DNA of 64,000 bases from Bacillota bacterium (lineage in GTDB: Bacteria > Bacillota > Clostridia > Christensenellales > Aristaeellaceae), in NCBI GenBank assembly GCA_023425025.1, contig JAFADG010000024.1, positions 186,001 to 250,000 of the forward strand, read 5' to 3'. Position 1 is the stretch's first letter, and each line of letters opens with the position of its first letter. The notes beneath the pieces are model-generated. The model did no database searches and was not told the origin of the DNA. It saw nothing but the letters and a program-made list of their open reading frames with translations. The position numbers and the translations under genes are program-made. Of this stretch, positions 26,339 to 33,916 are shown in pieces.

Positions 26339-26345
26339 CCTTTCT

Positions 26346-26397
26346 ATGCAATTTAAAAGGCTGCCGGCTCATTTGCCGCCGGCCTTTTAAATTGCAT
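26346..26397 (+). terminator. Terminator of the GH operon
   Basis: Long near-perfect inverted repeat (26346-26397): an outer AT-rich 14-bp stem containing TTTAAAA, a 3-nt bulge and a GCCGGC inner stem. The AAAA/TTTT within the stem could make it work in either direction. Confidence 0.7.
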
Positions 26398-26615
26398 AAA
26401 CCATCACTACTCAATTATTGAACGACTCCAGGTCCCTTACCAAAGCCTCCAACATTCGTTTCCACCCTTCATTTTCTTATGGCGAGGCTATTTACATGGA
26501 ACTGCATAGAGTATTTATGCCTTGTGTGGCATATCATCCATATGGGCGTTTTTCCTTTACCGAATGATAGCTTGTAGGAAGTCACTCAAATTTCTTGCAA
26601 AAGTGCAACTGACTC
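26398..26615. other. Intergenic stretch before tRNA-Leu, no gene seen
   Basis: Between the GH operon terminator and the tRNA promoter no reading frame with a ribosome site or recognisable protein was found. The base composition is more AT-rich than the flanking operon. Confidence 0.5.
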
Positions 26616-26644
26616 TTGACAGAAAGATGTTTCACGCTTATACT
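26616..26644 (+). promoter_or_regulatory. Sigma-70 type promoter of tRNA-Leu
   Basis: TTGACA at 26616-26621, a 17-nt spacer and TATACT at 26639-26644, placed 66 nt upstream of the tRNA. Confidence 0.75.
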
Positions 26645-26710
26645 AATTATCGCTGCCTGCACAGAACGACAAGTATAACCTCACATTTTGTAGCGGGTAT
26701 AAAGAAAAAT

Positions 26711-26793
26711 GCGATCGTGGCGGAATTGGCATACGCGCACGTTTGAGGGGCGTGTCCGAGAGGGTACGGGTTCAAGTCCCGTCGATCGCACCA
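26711..26793 (+). tRNA. tRNA-Leu (anticodon GAG)
   Basis: An 83-nt type II tRNA with encoded CCA. The acceptor stem GCGATCG pairs with CGATCGC. The anticodon stem CACGT/GCGTG encloses the loop TTGAGGG, giving anticodon GAG, which reads CUC and CUU. A leucine-type variable arm precedes the T-arm (CGGGTTCAAGTCCCG). Its last 23 bases are the left copy of the direct repeat that bounds the inserted element, so the tRNA gene was regenerated by the insertion. Confidence 0.95.
26771..26793 (+). repeat. attL: left 23-bp copy of the tRNA-Leu 3' end
   Basis: Identical over 23 bp to 32330-32352, starting at TTCAAGTCCC and ending in GCACCA. This is the usual crossover block of tyrosine recombinases that integrate into tRNA 3' ends. 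Confidence 0.85.
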
Positions 26794-26796
26794 CAG

Positions 26797-26832
26797 AAAA
26801 AGCCAGAAGTTTCAAACGACTTCTGGCTTTTT
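26797..26832 (+). terminator. Terminator directly after tRNA-Leu
   Basis: Perfect 14-bp stem (26797-26810 with 26819-26832) ending in TTTTT. It lies inside the element's left end, so it was probably brought in by the insertion. Confidence 0.85.
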
Positions 26833-26910
26833 CGTTGCACAACTTAGGCTTTCTCGCGTGTATGCACGCACAAGGCTGTTATCAAATGCCATGGTTCGCA
26901 TACGTGTTAG

Positions 26911-27081
26911 ATGCAGCTGAACTCCGCCGGCTACCAGACCGTGCTTCATATCTACGACGAGATTATAATCGAACACCCCAGCAACGACCTGGAGGCTGTG
27001 CTGACCAATATGGCGAAGCCCGTGCCCTGGGCGCCGGGGCTGATCCTTAAAGGCGGCGGCTTCATTACAGCAAAGTTTTGA
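26911..27081 (+). pseudogene. C-terminal fragment of a phage family A DNA polymerase
   Basis: A 56-codon frame beginning at ATG 26911 encodes LHIYDEIIIEHPSNDLEAVL and then MAKPVPWAPGLILKGGGF to a stop. These match the motif C (HxDE-like) and final residues of phage-type DNA polymerase I, where PxPWAPGLPLxxxG is typical. Everything upstream (about 600 residues) is gone. It may be translated but cannot polymerise DNA. It supports a phage origin for the element. Confidence 0.7.
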
Positions 27082-27453
27082 GGGAGGAATAGATTGCGGA
27101 ATGCACACCCGTACAAAACGCCTTCCCACGGGTGTAAGCTTAATAATTCCCCTCCGCAAATAGAAACGATATTTCTCTTTACGCTCCGGTGAACTGCCAT
27201 TGTTATATTCCTTATCAAGCTTCTTGTACGGTTCGGTCTTTTGGTAACTTCTAAGCCGCCTTATGTGGAGGTATAAAGATAGCCCCGTTACTGCTTTGCC
27301 GGTAGCGGAGCTTTTATCGTTTTTGTTGCCTGTCTAGCAAGTCATTTGATTTTAGTTGGGGAAAATCAAACTATATTTGGAAATTTAGAATAATATATCC
27401 AATATGTTGAACAATATATTTGAGGTTATTTACCAGTATGGTGAGGTTATGAA
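27082..27453. other. Non-coding stretch with a terminator-like hairpin
   Basis: No gene seen. At 27281-27312 an 11-bp stem with one mismatch (arms 27281-27291 and 27302-27312) is followed by T-rich sequence to 27325, resembling a rightward terminator. The rest is AT-rich and may carry the promoter of the membrane-protein genes that follow. Confidence 0.4.
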
Positions 27454-27966
27454 ATGATGAGTGTTCTGGTTTTGTTCTTGCTGCACGCCTTATCCCTATA
27501 CTTTACAGGAACATGGCGAAAATGGAAGGAGTACTACTCCACCGTCCAATACGTCATCATAGGCGATTTCTCATATAACATCCTATTTTCTGACCGGTTG
27601 CTGTGGCGATATGAGGTTTTGTTTGATCACAGGATTGCAGATCTATATTATGCATTCATTATTTTTCCATGCGTGGTGATGTTGTTTCTTAGGTATTATC
27701 CTAAAGGATTGCTAAAAGAGCTTCTATATATTATGTCGTGGACAACATTCTACTCAATCATCGAAAGTATATCTGTGAAAAATGGAAGCATGACGCATTT
27801 TGATGGATGGAACATATACTGGTCCGGTGGTATATATTTTTTTGGGTTCATTTTGATTCGGCTGCATTATAAGTATCCGCTTGTTGTATGGCCTGTATCC
27901 TTGGGCTTTGCGATTGCCACAATGATTATCTTCCAACAGCCATTTCATTTTATGGCCTACAGATAA
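27454..27966 (+). CDS. Multi-pass membrane protein, CBO0543-like
   Basis: A 170-residue very hydrophobic protein with about five transmembrane helices (SVLVLFLLHALSLYFTGTW, LYYAFIIFPCVVMLFLRYYP, IYFFGFILIRLHYKYPLVV and others). The pattern of short loops rich in Tyr and Trp resembles the CBO0543 family, common and uncharacterised in Clostridia and Bacilli. The DNA is much more AT-rich than the flanking host genes, in keeping with acquired cargo. It is followed by a second protein of the same style. The ATG at 27454 has a GTGAGG box upstream. No function is known. Confidence 0.55.
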   Translation: MMSVLVLFLLHALSLYFTGTWRKWKEYYSTVQYVIIGDFSYNILFSDRLLWRYEVLFDHRIADLYYAFIIFPCVVMLFLRYYPKGLLKELLYIMSWTTFYSIIESISVKNGSMTHFDGWNIYWSGGIYFFGFILIRLHYKYPLVVWPVSLGFAIATMIIFQQPFHFMAYR

Positions 27967-28031
27967 TTGCAGCATAGACAAAGGATGCTTTATTGCTCAC
28001 GCTATGACAATCAAGTAAAGGGGAAAAGAAA

Positions 28032-28625
28032 ATGAATTTGGGATGGAATATCGAAACCTGTTTGACCCTCTCCGCGGTCGCTTTTTCCACCGCCGTCTTA
28101 TTTCTGGTCATGCGGACCAATTGGAAAAAATACGGCTTGCTCTTTTTGCTAAGCGCCATTATCGGTAATATTCTGTGCTACATTTTCGTCAAGCTAGGCC
28201 TCTACTATTATCCCTACAGGCTGTTTCCCAAATTGTTTATCATGCCCGTGACACTGATTTTGACCATGTTTCCAGCCTGCATTGTATTTTGCGTAAGGTA
28301 CAGTCCAAAGGCATGGGTCCACAAGATACCTTTTTACTGGGTCATTGTTCATCTCGGCGTACTGATTGAGGGATGGGCCGAAAGCCAGACACAACTGATC
28401 AAATACAATACTTCTTGGGATCTTTGGGCGTCATATACTTGGTGGTGGATCTTTCTTTTGGTATTCGAATGGGTTGGCGGGATCATCGTGCCCTCAGAGG
28501 ATAGGAAGCCCATTGATCAGGAATTGTTTAAATATGGGAAAATCGGATGGTTCATTACGCACTTTATTCTGATCTGTACAATTTTTATTGCAGGAGTGTA
28601 CACAGGGTATTCACTCCTAAAATGA
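28032..28625 (+). CDS. Second multi-pass membrane protein, CBO0543-like
   Basis: A 197-residue protein with about six transmembrane helices, beginning MNLGWNIETCLTLSAVAFST and ending FILICTIFIAGVYTGYSLLK. It has the same style as the preceding gene (similar length, Trp-rich YTWWWIFLLVFEW segment) and is probably a diverged paralogue. AAAGGGGAAAAG precedes the ATG by a few bases. The two genes lie 65 bp apart in the same direction. No function is known; being paired in a mobile element suggests a selectable cargo or maintenance role, which is only a guess. Confidence 0.6.
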   Translation: MNLGWNIETCLTLSAVAFSTAVLFLVMRTNWKKYGLLFLLSAIIGNILCYIFVKLGLYYYPYRLFPKLFIMPVTLILTMFPACIVFCVRYSPKAWVHKIPFYWVIVHLGVLIEGWAESQTQLIKYNTSWDLWASYTWWWIFLLVFEWVGGIIVPSEDRKPIDQELFKYGKIGWFITHFILICTIFIAGVYTGYSLLK

Positions 28626-28806
28626 GCATGCTGCTGTGCTAGTGATACAGCCTTTCAGAGCTTCTTCCGTAGCGCTGTCAACTGCTTGCACAATAAAGGC
28701 GTTGTGGCTTAAGCCCTGAGTAGGCGCTGCGGGGGTCTGTTTCCTTTGCATGAGTCTAGGGTATGTTATATACATACGTACAATCATTCAATTTAAGGAG
28801 GCACCT

Positions 28807-28959
28807 ATGAAAGTCCAGGAAATCACCATCAAATGTTATATCTATTCGCATGATGAAACGAAGGACAAGACGGTCAAATGCACGGCTTATGTGGAGCCCT
28901 CCCATAATGCCAACGCAGCTAAGAACACGACGAAGCATAAACGAGCATGCGATATCTGA
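28807..28959 (+). CDS. Small acidic/basic hypothetical protein (50 aa)
   Basis: ATG 28807 has an excellent AAGGAGG box 5 nt upstream, which is the main reason to believe in it. The product starts MKVQEITIKCYIYSHDETKD and ends in a basic, Lys/His-rich tail. No family was recognised. Similar short ORFs are frequent in clostridial integrative elements. Confidence 0.45.
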   Translation: MKVQEITIKCYIYSHDETKDKTVKCTAYVEPSHNANAAKNTTKHKRACDI

Positions 28960-29131
28960 AATGTCCGTTTCCTCTCCCTGTTGCGTTATGATTTTCAATG
29001 CCGTGCGTATAACATATTCCCGTGTCAGGTTTGGGAAGCTCGGAGATAGGCTAAAGATTTTATGGTGCGAAATCTAAAGGAGTTAATCTGATAGTAGAAA
29101 AACCTTTCTACATCTTTAGGGAGTAATTTTA

Positions 29132-29299
29132 ATGCCACAGCGTCAACAATATATAATCGATGTGTATCGAAAGATTGTAGATCGCGACCCCAATACTTCT
29201 TTTGCATTGTTATTTGCTATGATCATGGAGGAAACGGGTGCTGACACAGACGAAATCGTGAATGTCCTTCATCTATTTTCTCTAGGTGTTCAATTATAG
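29132..29299 (+). CDS. Small hypothetical protein (55 aa)
   Basis: ATG 29132 lies about 8 nt after a GGGAG box. The product MPQRQQYIIDVYRKIVDRDP continues through a helical, slightly amphipathic stretch to FSLGVQL. The composition looks protein-like, with a regular alternation of acidic and hydrophobic residues, but no family was recognised. Confidence 0.4.
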   Translation: MPQRQQYIIDVYRKIVDRDPNTSFALLFAMIMEETGADTDEIVNVLHLFSLGVQL

Positions 29300-29439
29300 T
29301 CCGCTTTATTATTTCAAAATAGCAGACTATACTGAGGAGCCATACATCAATAAATTGTCTCCGTCTTTGCCAGAGCCCTTTGTTTCCATTGTGTTTATAG
29401 GGTATAGGCAACATGGCTATGCCTTTACTTCGCTTACAA

Positions 29440-29637
29440 ATGGTGGGGAAGCAACACAAAAACCTGCTCCGCGACATCGAAACGTACATTGACTATATCA
29501 GGGAATCTGCTGAGCTCAAAATTGAGCCGAGTACATTTCTCAAAGAAAGCAGCTACCAGGACACCGCCGGCTGCACGCTCAAGTGCTACCTCATTACAAA
29601 AATGGGCTGCGAGATGATTGCGAACAAGCTGATCTGA
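29440..29637 (+). pseudogene. Rha-type phage regulatory protein fragment
   Basis: The frame contains MVGKQHKNLLRDIETYIDYI, then FLKESSYQDTAG and CYLITKMGCEMIANKL before a stop. This is the conserved N-terminal core of Rha (pRha) phage regulators, where GKxHKNLLRDI and the Y-x-x-T-K-x-G-x-E-x-I-A-N-K-L pattern are typical. The protein stops where the family normally continues with GxKG and a C-terminal antirepressor-like domain. The start is not clear (an in-frame ATG at 29413 precedes). It is a remnant of a lysogeny-associated gene. Confidence 0.7.
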
Positions 29638-29853
29638 ACAAAGGGCGTAAAGCTCACTGTCATATGTGCGGGCAAGACCGCGGGGCCAGCTTTCCCCCTC
29701 AAACTTCAGAGGGGTAAGGGCGCCAGACCAAGAGGGTTACGTTCCGGGAATACGCAGGTCGCGCGCAAAGGGGGTGCAGTATCACAAAAATTGCGCTATT
29801 TTTCCTTGCTTATAAACTGGTATATCATCAGTAAACTGGTCAAAAAAGGCCCG
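29638..29853. other. Decayed non-coding stretch in the element
   Basis: No intact gene. A short CCCCTC/GAGGGG hairpin lies near 29692-29712. Frames are broken, consistent with decayed phage DNA leading into the Ku fragment. Confidence 0.35.
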
Positions 29854-29990
29854 ATGCAATTCGGCTTGGTTTATATTCCGGTGTCGATGTACACCACGGT
29901 CTCGGAGGGCAGCCGAGCTTTAACCAGCTGCGCAAAGATAACCATGCCCGCAGTGAGATTCACCTATTTCCGAGGCCCTAAAAGAGGGAG
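29854..29990 (+). pseudogene. Ku DNA-end-binding protein fragment, frameshifted
   Basis: ATG 29854 opens QFGLVYIPVSMYTTVSEG, the conserved N-terminal strand of bacterial Ku (FGLVxIPVxxY). In another frame shortly after comes SFNQLRKDNHAR, matching the next conserved Ku block (FNQLxKxxxxRI). The two are separated by a frameshift near 29905-29915, and the rest of Ku is absent. Ku genes are occasional cargo of phages and integrative elements. The assignment rests on these two blocks only. Confidence 0.55.
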
Positions 29991-30064
29991 GCTTGTGCTC
30001 CGCGCTTCGCAGAATTTAATCACCTGACAGGCGCCGTATTGCGTGACGGTCAGTAAAAATTTAC

Positions 30065-31243
30065 TTACAAGTCATCGGCGTTGTTCACCACGATCTCTCC
30101 CCCATGTACCACCATTCTTACCGATAAAAACGGGTTCTCGGAGAGCGGGTCGCCATTGACCACCAGCAAATCCGCAATTTTTCCCACTTCAATCGTGCCC
30201 AGTGTGCTGTCCAGCCCGCATACATGCGCAGCGTTCTTCGTGCCGGCAATGATGATATCCATGGGAGTCATACCGGCCTGTTTCATTAAATTCACCTCTG
30301 TAATGGGGAAACCGGTATCAAAGCTGATCGTGTATCCAGCAAAATCCGTGCCCAACGCCACCTTTCCCCCGGCTTTGTAAAAGGTGGAAAGATTCTCTAT
30401 AGCCACATCTATCCAATCCAGACTGTAATCCTTGCTTACACCGTTCCAGAGTTCCAGCGTAGGCACCCAATATATCCCTTTTTTTACCACCTGCTCGGCG
30501 GTCTCCTTGCTGATGGGTTCCACCACCATGTGCGCAATATCGTCCACCCCGGCATCGATCGCCCATTTCAGGTTGCGTTCATGGCTGATGTGCGCCGAAA
30601 CCTTGCGGCCGCCCGCGTGGGCCGTATCCACAATGGCCTTTACCTCCTCGTATGTGGGCATGTTCCATGTACGCCCCTGCAGATCGTCCTCGATGGAAAT
30701 TTTGATAATGTCCACACCCTCAGCGATATACTGGCTTACCTTCTTGCTCGCCGCATCGGCAGAATTGAAGGAATCTCCGCCGTAACCCCCAGGTACGCTG
30801 AGGATCGGCGTTGCTGAGACGATTCTTGCATGCGCCGGGTTTCCGTTCAGGCGGTCTCTTTCAGCCAGGAAATTGCCAGACGCCCGAGGTGCTTCGTCAC
30901 GGACTGTCGTGATCCCTGCCGTGAGCCAGTTTTCAAGGTTTTGTTCATTATACGCACTATGCACATGAGCGTTGATGAACCCCGGCATGACCGTGGCGCC
31001 GTTCAAGTCTATCACCGTAGATTCTTTGGGTATGGCAATTAAATCACCGGTTCCGACTTCGGTAATGATGCCGTCTTTAAAGATGATGACTGCGTTATTC
31101 ATTGGCGGTGCGCCCGTACCGTCTATCACCCGGCAGTTAATCAGGCAACTTACGCTGTCTGCTCGGCCTACACCTTGGGCAAAGCAACCCACGCACAGAA
31201 CCATGATGAAAATAGAAGCCAGCAGTGATCTTGGCCTAAACAT
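30065..31243 (-). CDS. Exported metal-dependent amidohydrolase
   Basis: A 392-residue amidohydrolase-superfamily enzyme. The N-terminal signal SLLASIFIMVLCVGC could be cut as a lipoprotein (LCVGC), though the lipobox is imperfect. Metal-site motifs in order are INAHVHS (first HxH), IKISIED (bridging Lys), SAHISHER, DDIAHMVVEP and LGTDFAG (catalytic Asp). It resembles imidazolonepropionase/prolidase-like exported amidohydrolases with an N-terminal DGTG and a C-terminal GKIADLLVVNGDP. ATG 31243 follows GGGAGG. It is the only intact enzyme gene in the element and points opposite to the phage scraps, so it is likely cargo. The substrate is unknown. Confidence 0.85.
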   Translation of the reverse strand: MFRPRSLLASIFIMVLCVGCFAQGVGRADSVSCLINCRVIDGTGAPPMNNAVIIFKDGIITEVGTGDLIAIPKESTVIDLNGATVMPGFINAHVHSAYNEQNLENWLTAGITTVRDEAPRASGNFLAERDRLNGNPAHARIVSATPILSVPGGYGGDSFNSADAASKKVSQYIAEGVDIIKISIEDDLQGRTWNMPTYEEVKAIVDTAHAGGRKVSAHISHERNLKWAIDAGVDDIAHMVVEPISKETAEQVVKKGIYWVPTLELWNGVSKDYSLDWIDVAIENLSTFYKAGGKVALGTDFAGYTISFDTGFPITEVNLMKQAGMTPMDIIIAGTKNAAHVCGLDSTLGTIEVGKIADLLVVNGDPLSENPFLSVRMVVHGGEIVVNNADDL

Positions 31244-31442
31244 TTTCCGCCCTCCCGAATTTGGAAAAATATGCATCATTAATATGATTATACGCTGAAA
31301 ATGATCAAATACAATATCGGGTGGAAAATACATCAGAGTTTTTTACGCAAGAGTGGGAGCATGATTAAATCAAAAATTGGATTATGACCATTGTACCCAA
31401 ATTAAAATCGACCACCATCAGTCATGCATTAAGGCCGAAAAA

Positions 31443-32090
31443 GTATCCCGGACTTGGGGATACCTCCCCCCGAATCACTGAATTCAAATTTGATATGAGT
31501 GGTATGATCAAAAATCAAATCTGGAGTATGACACCCCAACATAGAGGTCCATCAAATTCAGGGGTATCCGTAAGTTGGGGATGCCCTCGATTTAACCGAG
31601 GGCACTGAACCTAGTTTGAATCTAGGGTGATACCGTATGTTGAGATAACGATTTTCAAAGGGTAGGTATTCAGCACACAGCCTTTGAGGCCGATGACATG
31701 AGTTCATTTCACGCTGTCGGTCAGAACGACCGCATTCATCCTGTATTGAACGCAGGGTGTCCACCCTCATTCTAAGTGATAGTGCGGCAAGGGGTATGAA
31801 CGCAATTCGCACCCCTGAAAGGGTGTCGTTTAAACAGACGCCCTTTGACGGGCTATATCGGGCATAGGGTGCCCCCCGATGGGTAGGTGCTGGAAATATT
31901 AAAGGGGTCCGAACCAACAGGGTAAACCAGGAAGATAATATATTCGCCGATCAACTTTAGCGGCATAGGGGGTATCACTTCTCTGCTTGCAGCCGGAAGC
32001 ATACGGGCGGTAGATATCACGCAAAAAGCCACGAACTCAAAGAGGGGTATAGCCAGCAGAAGGGGCGTATGCCCTCCACCGGTGCCTTTT
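31443..32090. other. Hairpin-dense non-coding region, candidate large structured RNA
   Basis: No credible protein is encoded here. The stretch is packed with stems: 31443-31449/31457-31463, 31563-31569/31579-31585, 31582-31589/31597-31604, 31610-31614/31622-31626, 31656-31661/31681-31686, a 10-bp stem 31818-31827/31837-31846, and 31857-31862/31875-31880. Motifs GGGGTAT and GATACC recur and could pair at distance; some stems are mutually exclusive. Its position at one end of a tRNA-integrated element recalls large ornate RNAs such as ROOL and GOLLD, but I could not recognise either. The transcribed strand is unknown. Confidence 0.4.
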
Positions 32091-32329
32091 GAGTGTTTTA
32101 TATGTTTTAAGAGATACCGTATGTATTTCAGGTGTTTTTGGAAAATCCATAGAAGCATTTTGAAACAATATTTATATTATTATAAATATTTTCTACCCCA
32201 GTTTTTACCCCAAATACGATTTCATGTGATTGTACATCGTTTGTTGAAAAGCCAAAAAACCAAGGATTTAAGCCACTCTTTCAGACACGTTTTATCAGTA
32301 TTTTACATCGTTTTACGGCGATTCTCGAA

Positions 32330-32352
32330 TTCAAGTCCCGTCGATCGCACCA
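32330..32352 (+). repeat. attR: right 23-bp copy of the tRNA-Leu 3' end
   Basis: Exact copy of 26771-26793. It is not part of a second tRNA, since sequence upstream of 32330 lacks any tRNA body. It marks the right boundary of the inserted element. Confidence 0.85.
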
Positions 32353-32357
32353 AATCA

Positions 32358-32403
32358 AACACCCTCCATAGATGAGATGTCTTTCATCTATAGGTGGTGT
32401 TTT
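32358..32403 (+). terminator. Hairpin just outside attR, probably the ancestral tRNA-Leu terminator
   Basis: Arms of about 18 bp with a few mismatches (AACACC outer, TAGATGA inner) and a T-run at 32400-32403. Its position immediately after the displaced tRNA 3' end suggests that it terminated the tRNA before insertion. It now also lies at the 3' end of the convergent DUF6398 gene. Confidence 0.6.
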
Positions 32404-32433
32404 CATTACGGCCCACTTTGGCATCGCCTTATT

Positions 32434-33585
32434 TTATGGAATGTAAGGAATCATTCCCCTGCGGTACGCTTCCTCCTGTACGTCCTTGGGCATATCGCGG
32501 ATATCAACGATCCTACCGTTGACATGCATCATCCATATTGCGGGATTGTGGTCGATATTGGCTTTGAGCATATACTCGGCCGACATATAGGAAATATCCA
32601 GCAGCCGTATGATTTCAGACGCTTTGTTGCCTGCGGTGCTTGGGGCAAGCCCAAACCAGCCTGCGATTTCTGCCGCCGTCATGTGTATCGGTTGTGTCTT
32701 GTCAAAAATGAAGTTGCTCGAGCCAATGGCATAAACGATGCCGCAGGCCCAGGTCTTTGGCCTGCCGCCCAGCAGCGGCGAAGGGCGCTTGCGGCAGAGC
32801 TTTGCCAGAGCGTACAGGGAAATCTTTTCATATTCATCGTTCAGCTTTTCAGCGCAAAAGCTTGCAATGATCTGCGCGATCTCGGCATACCGCTCCGCCA
32901 TGGCTTTGGGCACGATGATGTCTTTGGGCACAGCAGCCGTTTTCGATGCAGTATCGAAGGTTTGCTTGGTGGGTCCGCCTTTCTTTCTTGGGGCGAGCTG
33001 AACTGCTTGATGCGGTTCTCCGTTGAGTTCTTCTATAATTCCATAAGTTTCCCTTGTCCTATCATACTGCTCCTTTATCGTGCTCCTGATCTGCGCGCCG
33101 AATGAAACGCTGTAGCCCTCAGCCAAGCTGTCATAAATAATTCTCCCCTGAAAGGGCAAAAGAACCATTCGCATCATGAATGGCGCGGGTTGCGGAAAGT
33201 TATCTTTGATGGAGTCCGTAATGCCGCAAACGCCATAAAGCAAACTGGGCTGCGTATCCGCTCGCATAAGCACGGAATAGTTCGCAAGGTGTTTGACGAT
33301 GAGAAAGTCACCCTTGACAAAATGCTTACGCCAGTTTGCAATGATCCCTTTCTCTTGCTCGGCAAATTCTCCATAATCCGCGTCGGCCAAAAACTCGTCG
33401 ATCCACTGGGGATGATCCCACATTTGGTTTCGGACTTTCAGGAACTCCTGAAGGCTGACGGAAACAGGGATGCCATAAACAGGCTTCTTGAACCGGGGTA
33501 TGACCTTGTGCTTTTCGTTGATTCCCCATACCAAGCCATACCAGAGCCTATAAAAAAGGGCAATATCCCGCTGAAGCAGACGCAT
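32434..33585 (-). CDS. DUF6398 domain protein, unknown function
   Basis: A 383-residue soluble protein. The C-terminal part (about 230-335) matches the DUF6398 pattern: AERYAEIAQIIASFCAEKLN, then LCRKRPSPLLGGRPKTWACG, then IHMTAAEIAGWFGLAPSTAG with a helix-turn-helix-like end. The N-terminal 200 residues are not recognised. The start at 33585 has AAGGAGGT upstream and a good promoter at 33631-33659. The helical tail suggests nucleic-acid binding, but no function is established. It borders the right end of the inserted element and is probably ancestral chromosome. Confidence 0.75.
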   Translation of the reverse strand: MRLLQRDIALFYRLWYGLVWGINEKHKVIPRFKKPVYGIPVSVSLQEFLKVRNQMWDHPQWIDEFLADADYGEFAEQEKGIIANWRKHFVKGDFLIVKHLANYSVLMRADTQPSLLYGVCGITDSIKDNFPQPAPFMMRMVLLPFQGRIIYDSLAEGYSVSFGAQIRSTIKEQYDRTRETYGIIEELNGEPHQAVQLAPRKKGGPTKQTFDTASKTAAVPKDIIVPKAMAERYAEIAQIIASFCAEKLNDEYEKISLYALAKLCRKRPSPLLGGRPKTWACGIVYAIGSSNFIFDKTQPIHMTAAEIAGWFGLAPSTAGNKASEIIRLLDISYMSAEYMLKANIDHNPAIWMMHVNGRIVDIRDMPKDVQEEAYRRGMIPYIP

Positions 33586-33630
33586 GTGGGGACCTCCTTA
33601 CACACAATATTCGCAATCCGTTCTTCCGGG

Positions 33631-33659
33631 ATTGTATCAGGTATTTCTCCGGATGGCAA
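33631..33659 (-). promoter_or_regulatory. Sigma-70 type promoter of the DUF6398 gene
   Basis: On the minus strand, TTGCCA (33659-33654), a 17-nt spacer and TACAAT (33636-33631), 46 nt before the start at 33585. Confidence 0.6.
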
Positions 33660-33916
33660 TCATTAAGACGGCTTGCACCGCTTGCGAGATACAGAACGGC
33701 CTCTGGCGAACACCTCAAACTTCTGCTGACACCTCCAGCGATTGACAAACCTCCCGCGCTGTTCATTTTCGCGATTTTGCTGTATAGTAATAGCATTGGT
33801 GCAGGCTCAGGGCAGGATGAACGGCATAGAAAGATTTGATAGGCATGGCGCGGCTGAGAATCAGCCATTGATCCAGTCTCCCATGCTTTATCGAAGAATC
33901 CGCAAGAGGTGTTTTC
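33660..33916. other. Intergenic region between DUF6398 and cdaR
   Basis: No gene seen. A TATAGT element near 33783 could be the -10 of the rightward cdaR promoter, but no convincing -35 accompanies it. Confidence 0.3.

Larger units (their letters stand above)
26771..32352. mobile_element. Degenerate integrative element in tRNA-Leu (about 5.6 kb)
   Basis: Bounded by 23-bp direct repeats, the left one inside the intact tRNA-Leu. It is visibly more AT-rich than the host flanks. The contents are phage-derived scraps (DNA polymerase tail, Rha-type regulator, Ku fragment), two membrane proteins, small ORFs, an exported amidohydrolase and a hairpin-dense non-coding right end. No integrase, excisionase or replication gene was found, so it is either a decayed prophage or integrative element, or one mobilised in trans. 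The displaced original tRNA terminator appears just outside the right repeat (32358-32403). Confidence 0.75.

Noticed and set aside
29854..29990. Functional Ku end-joining gene
   Set aside because: Only two N-terminal blocks survive in different frames, and no LigD-type ligase is near.
31558..32158. Two minus-strand open frames of about 119 and 101 codons in the right end of the element
   Set aside because: They overlap each other in different frames, have no clear ribosome sites, show no protein-like composition or known motif, and coincide with dense hairpins.
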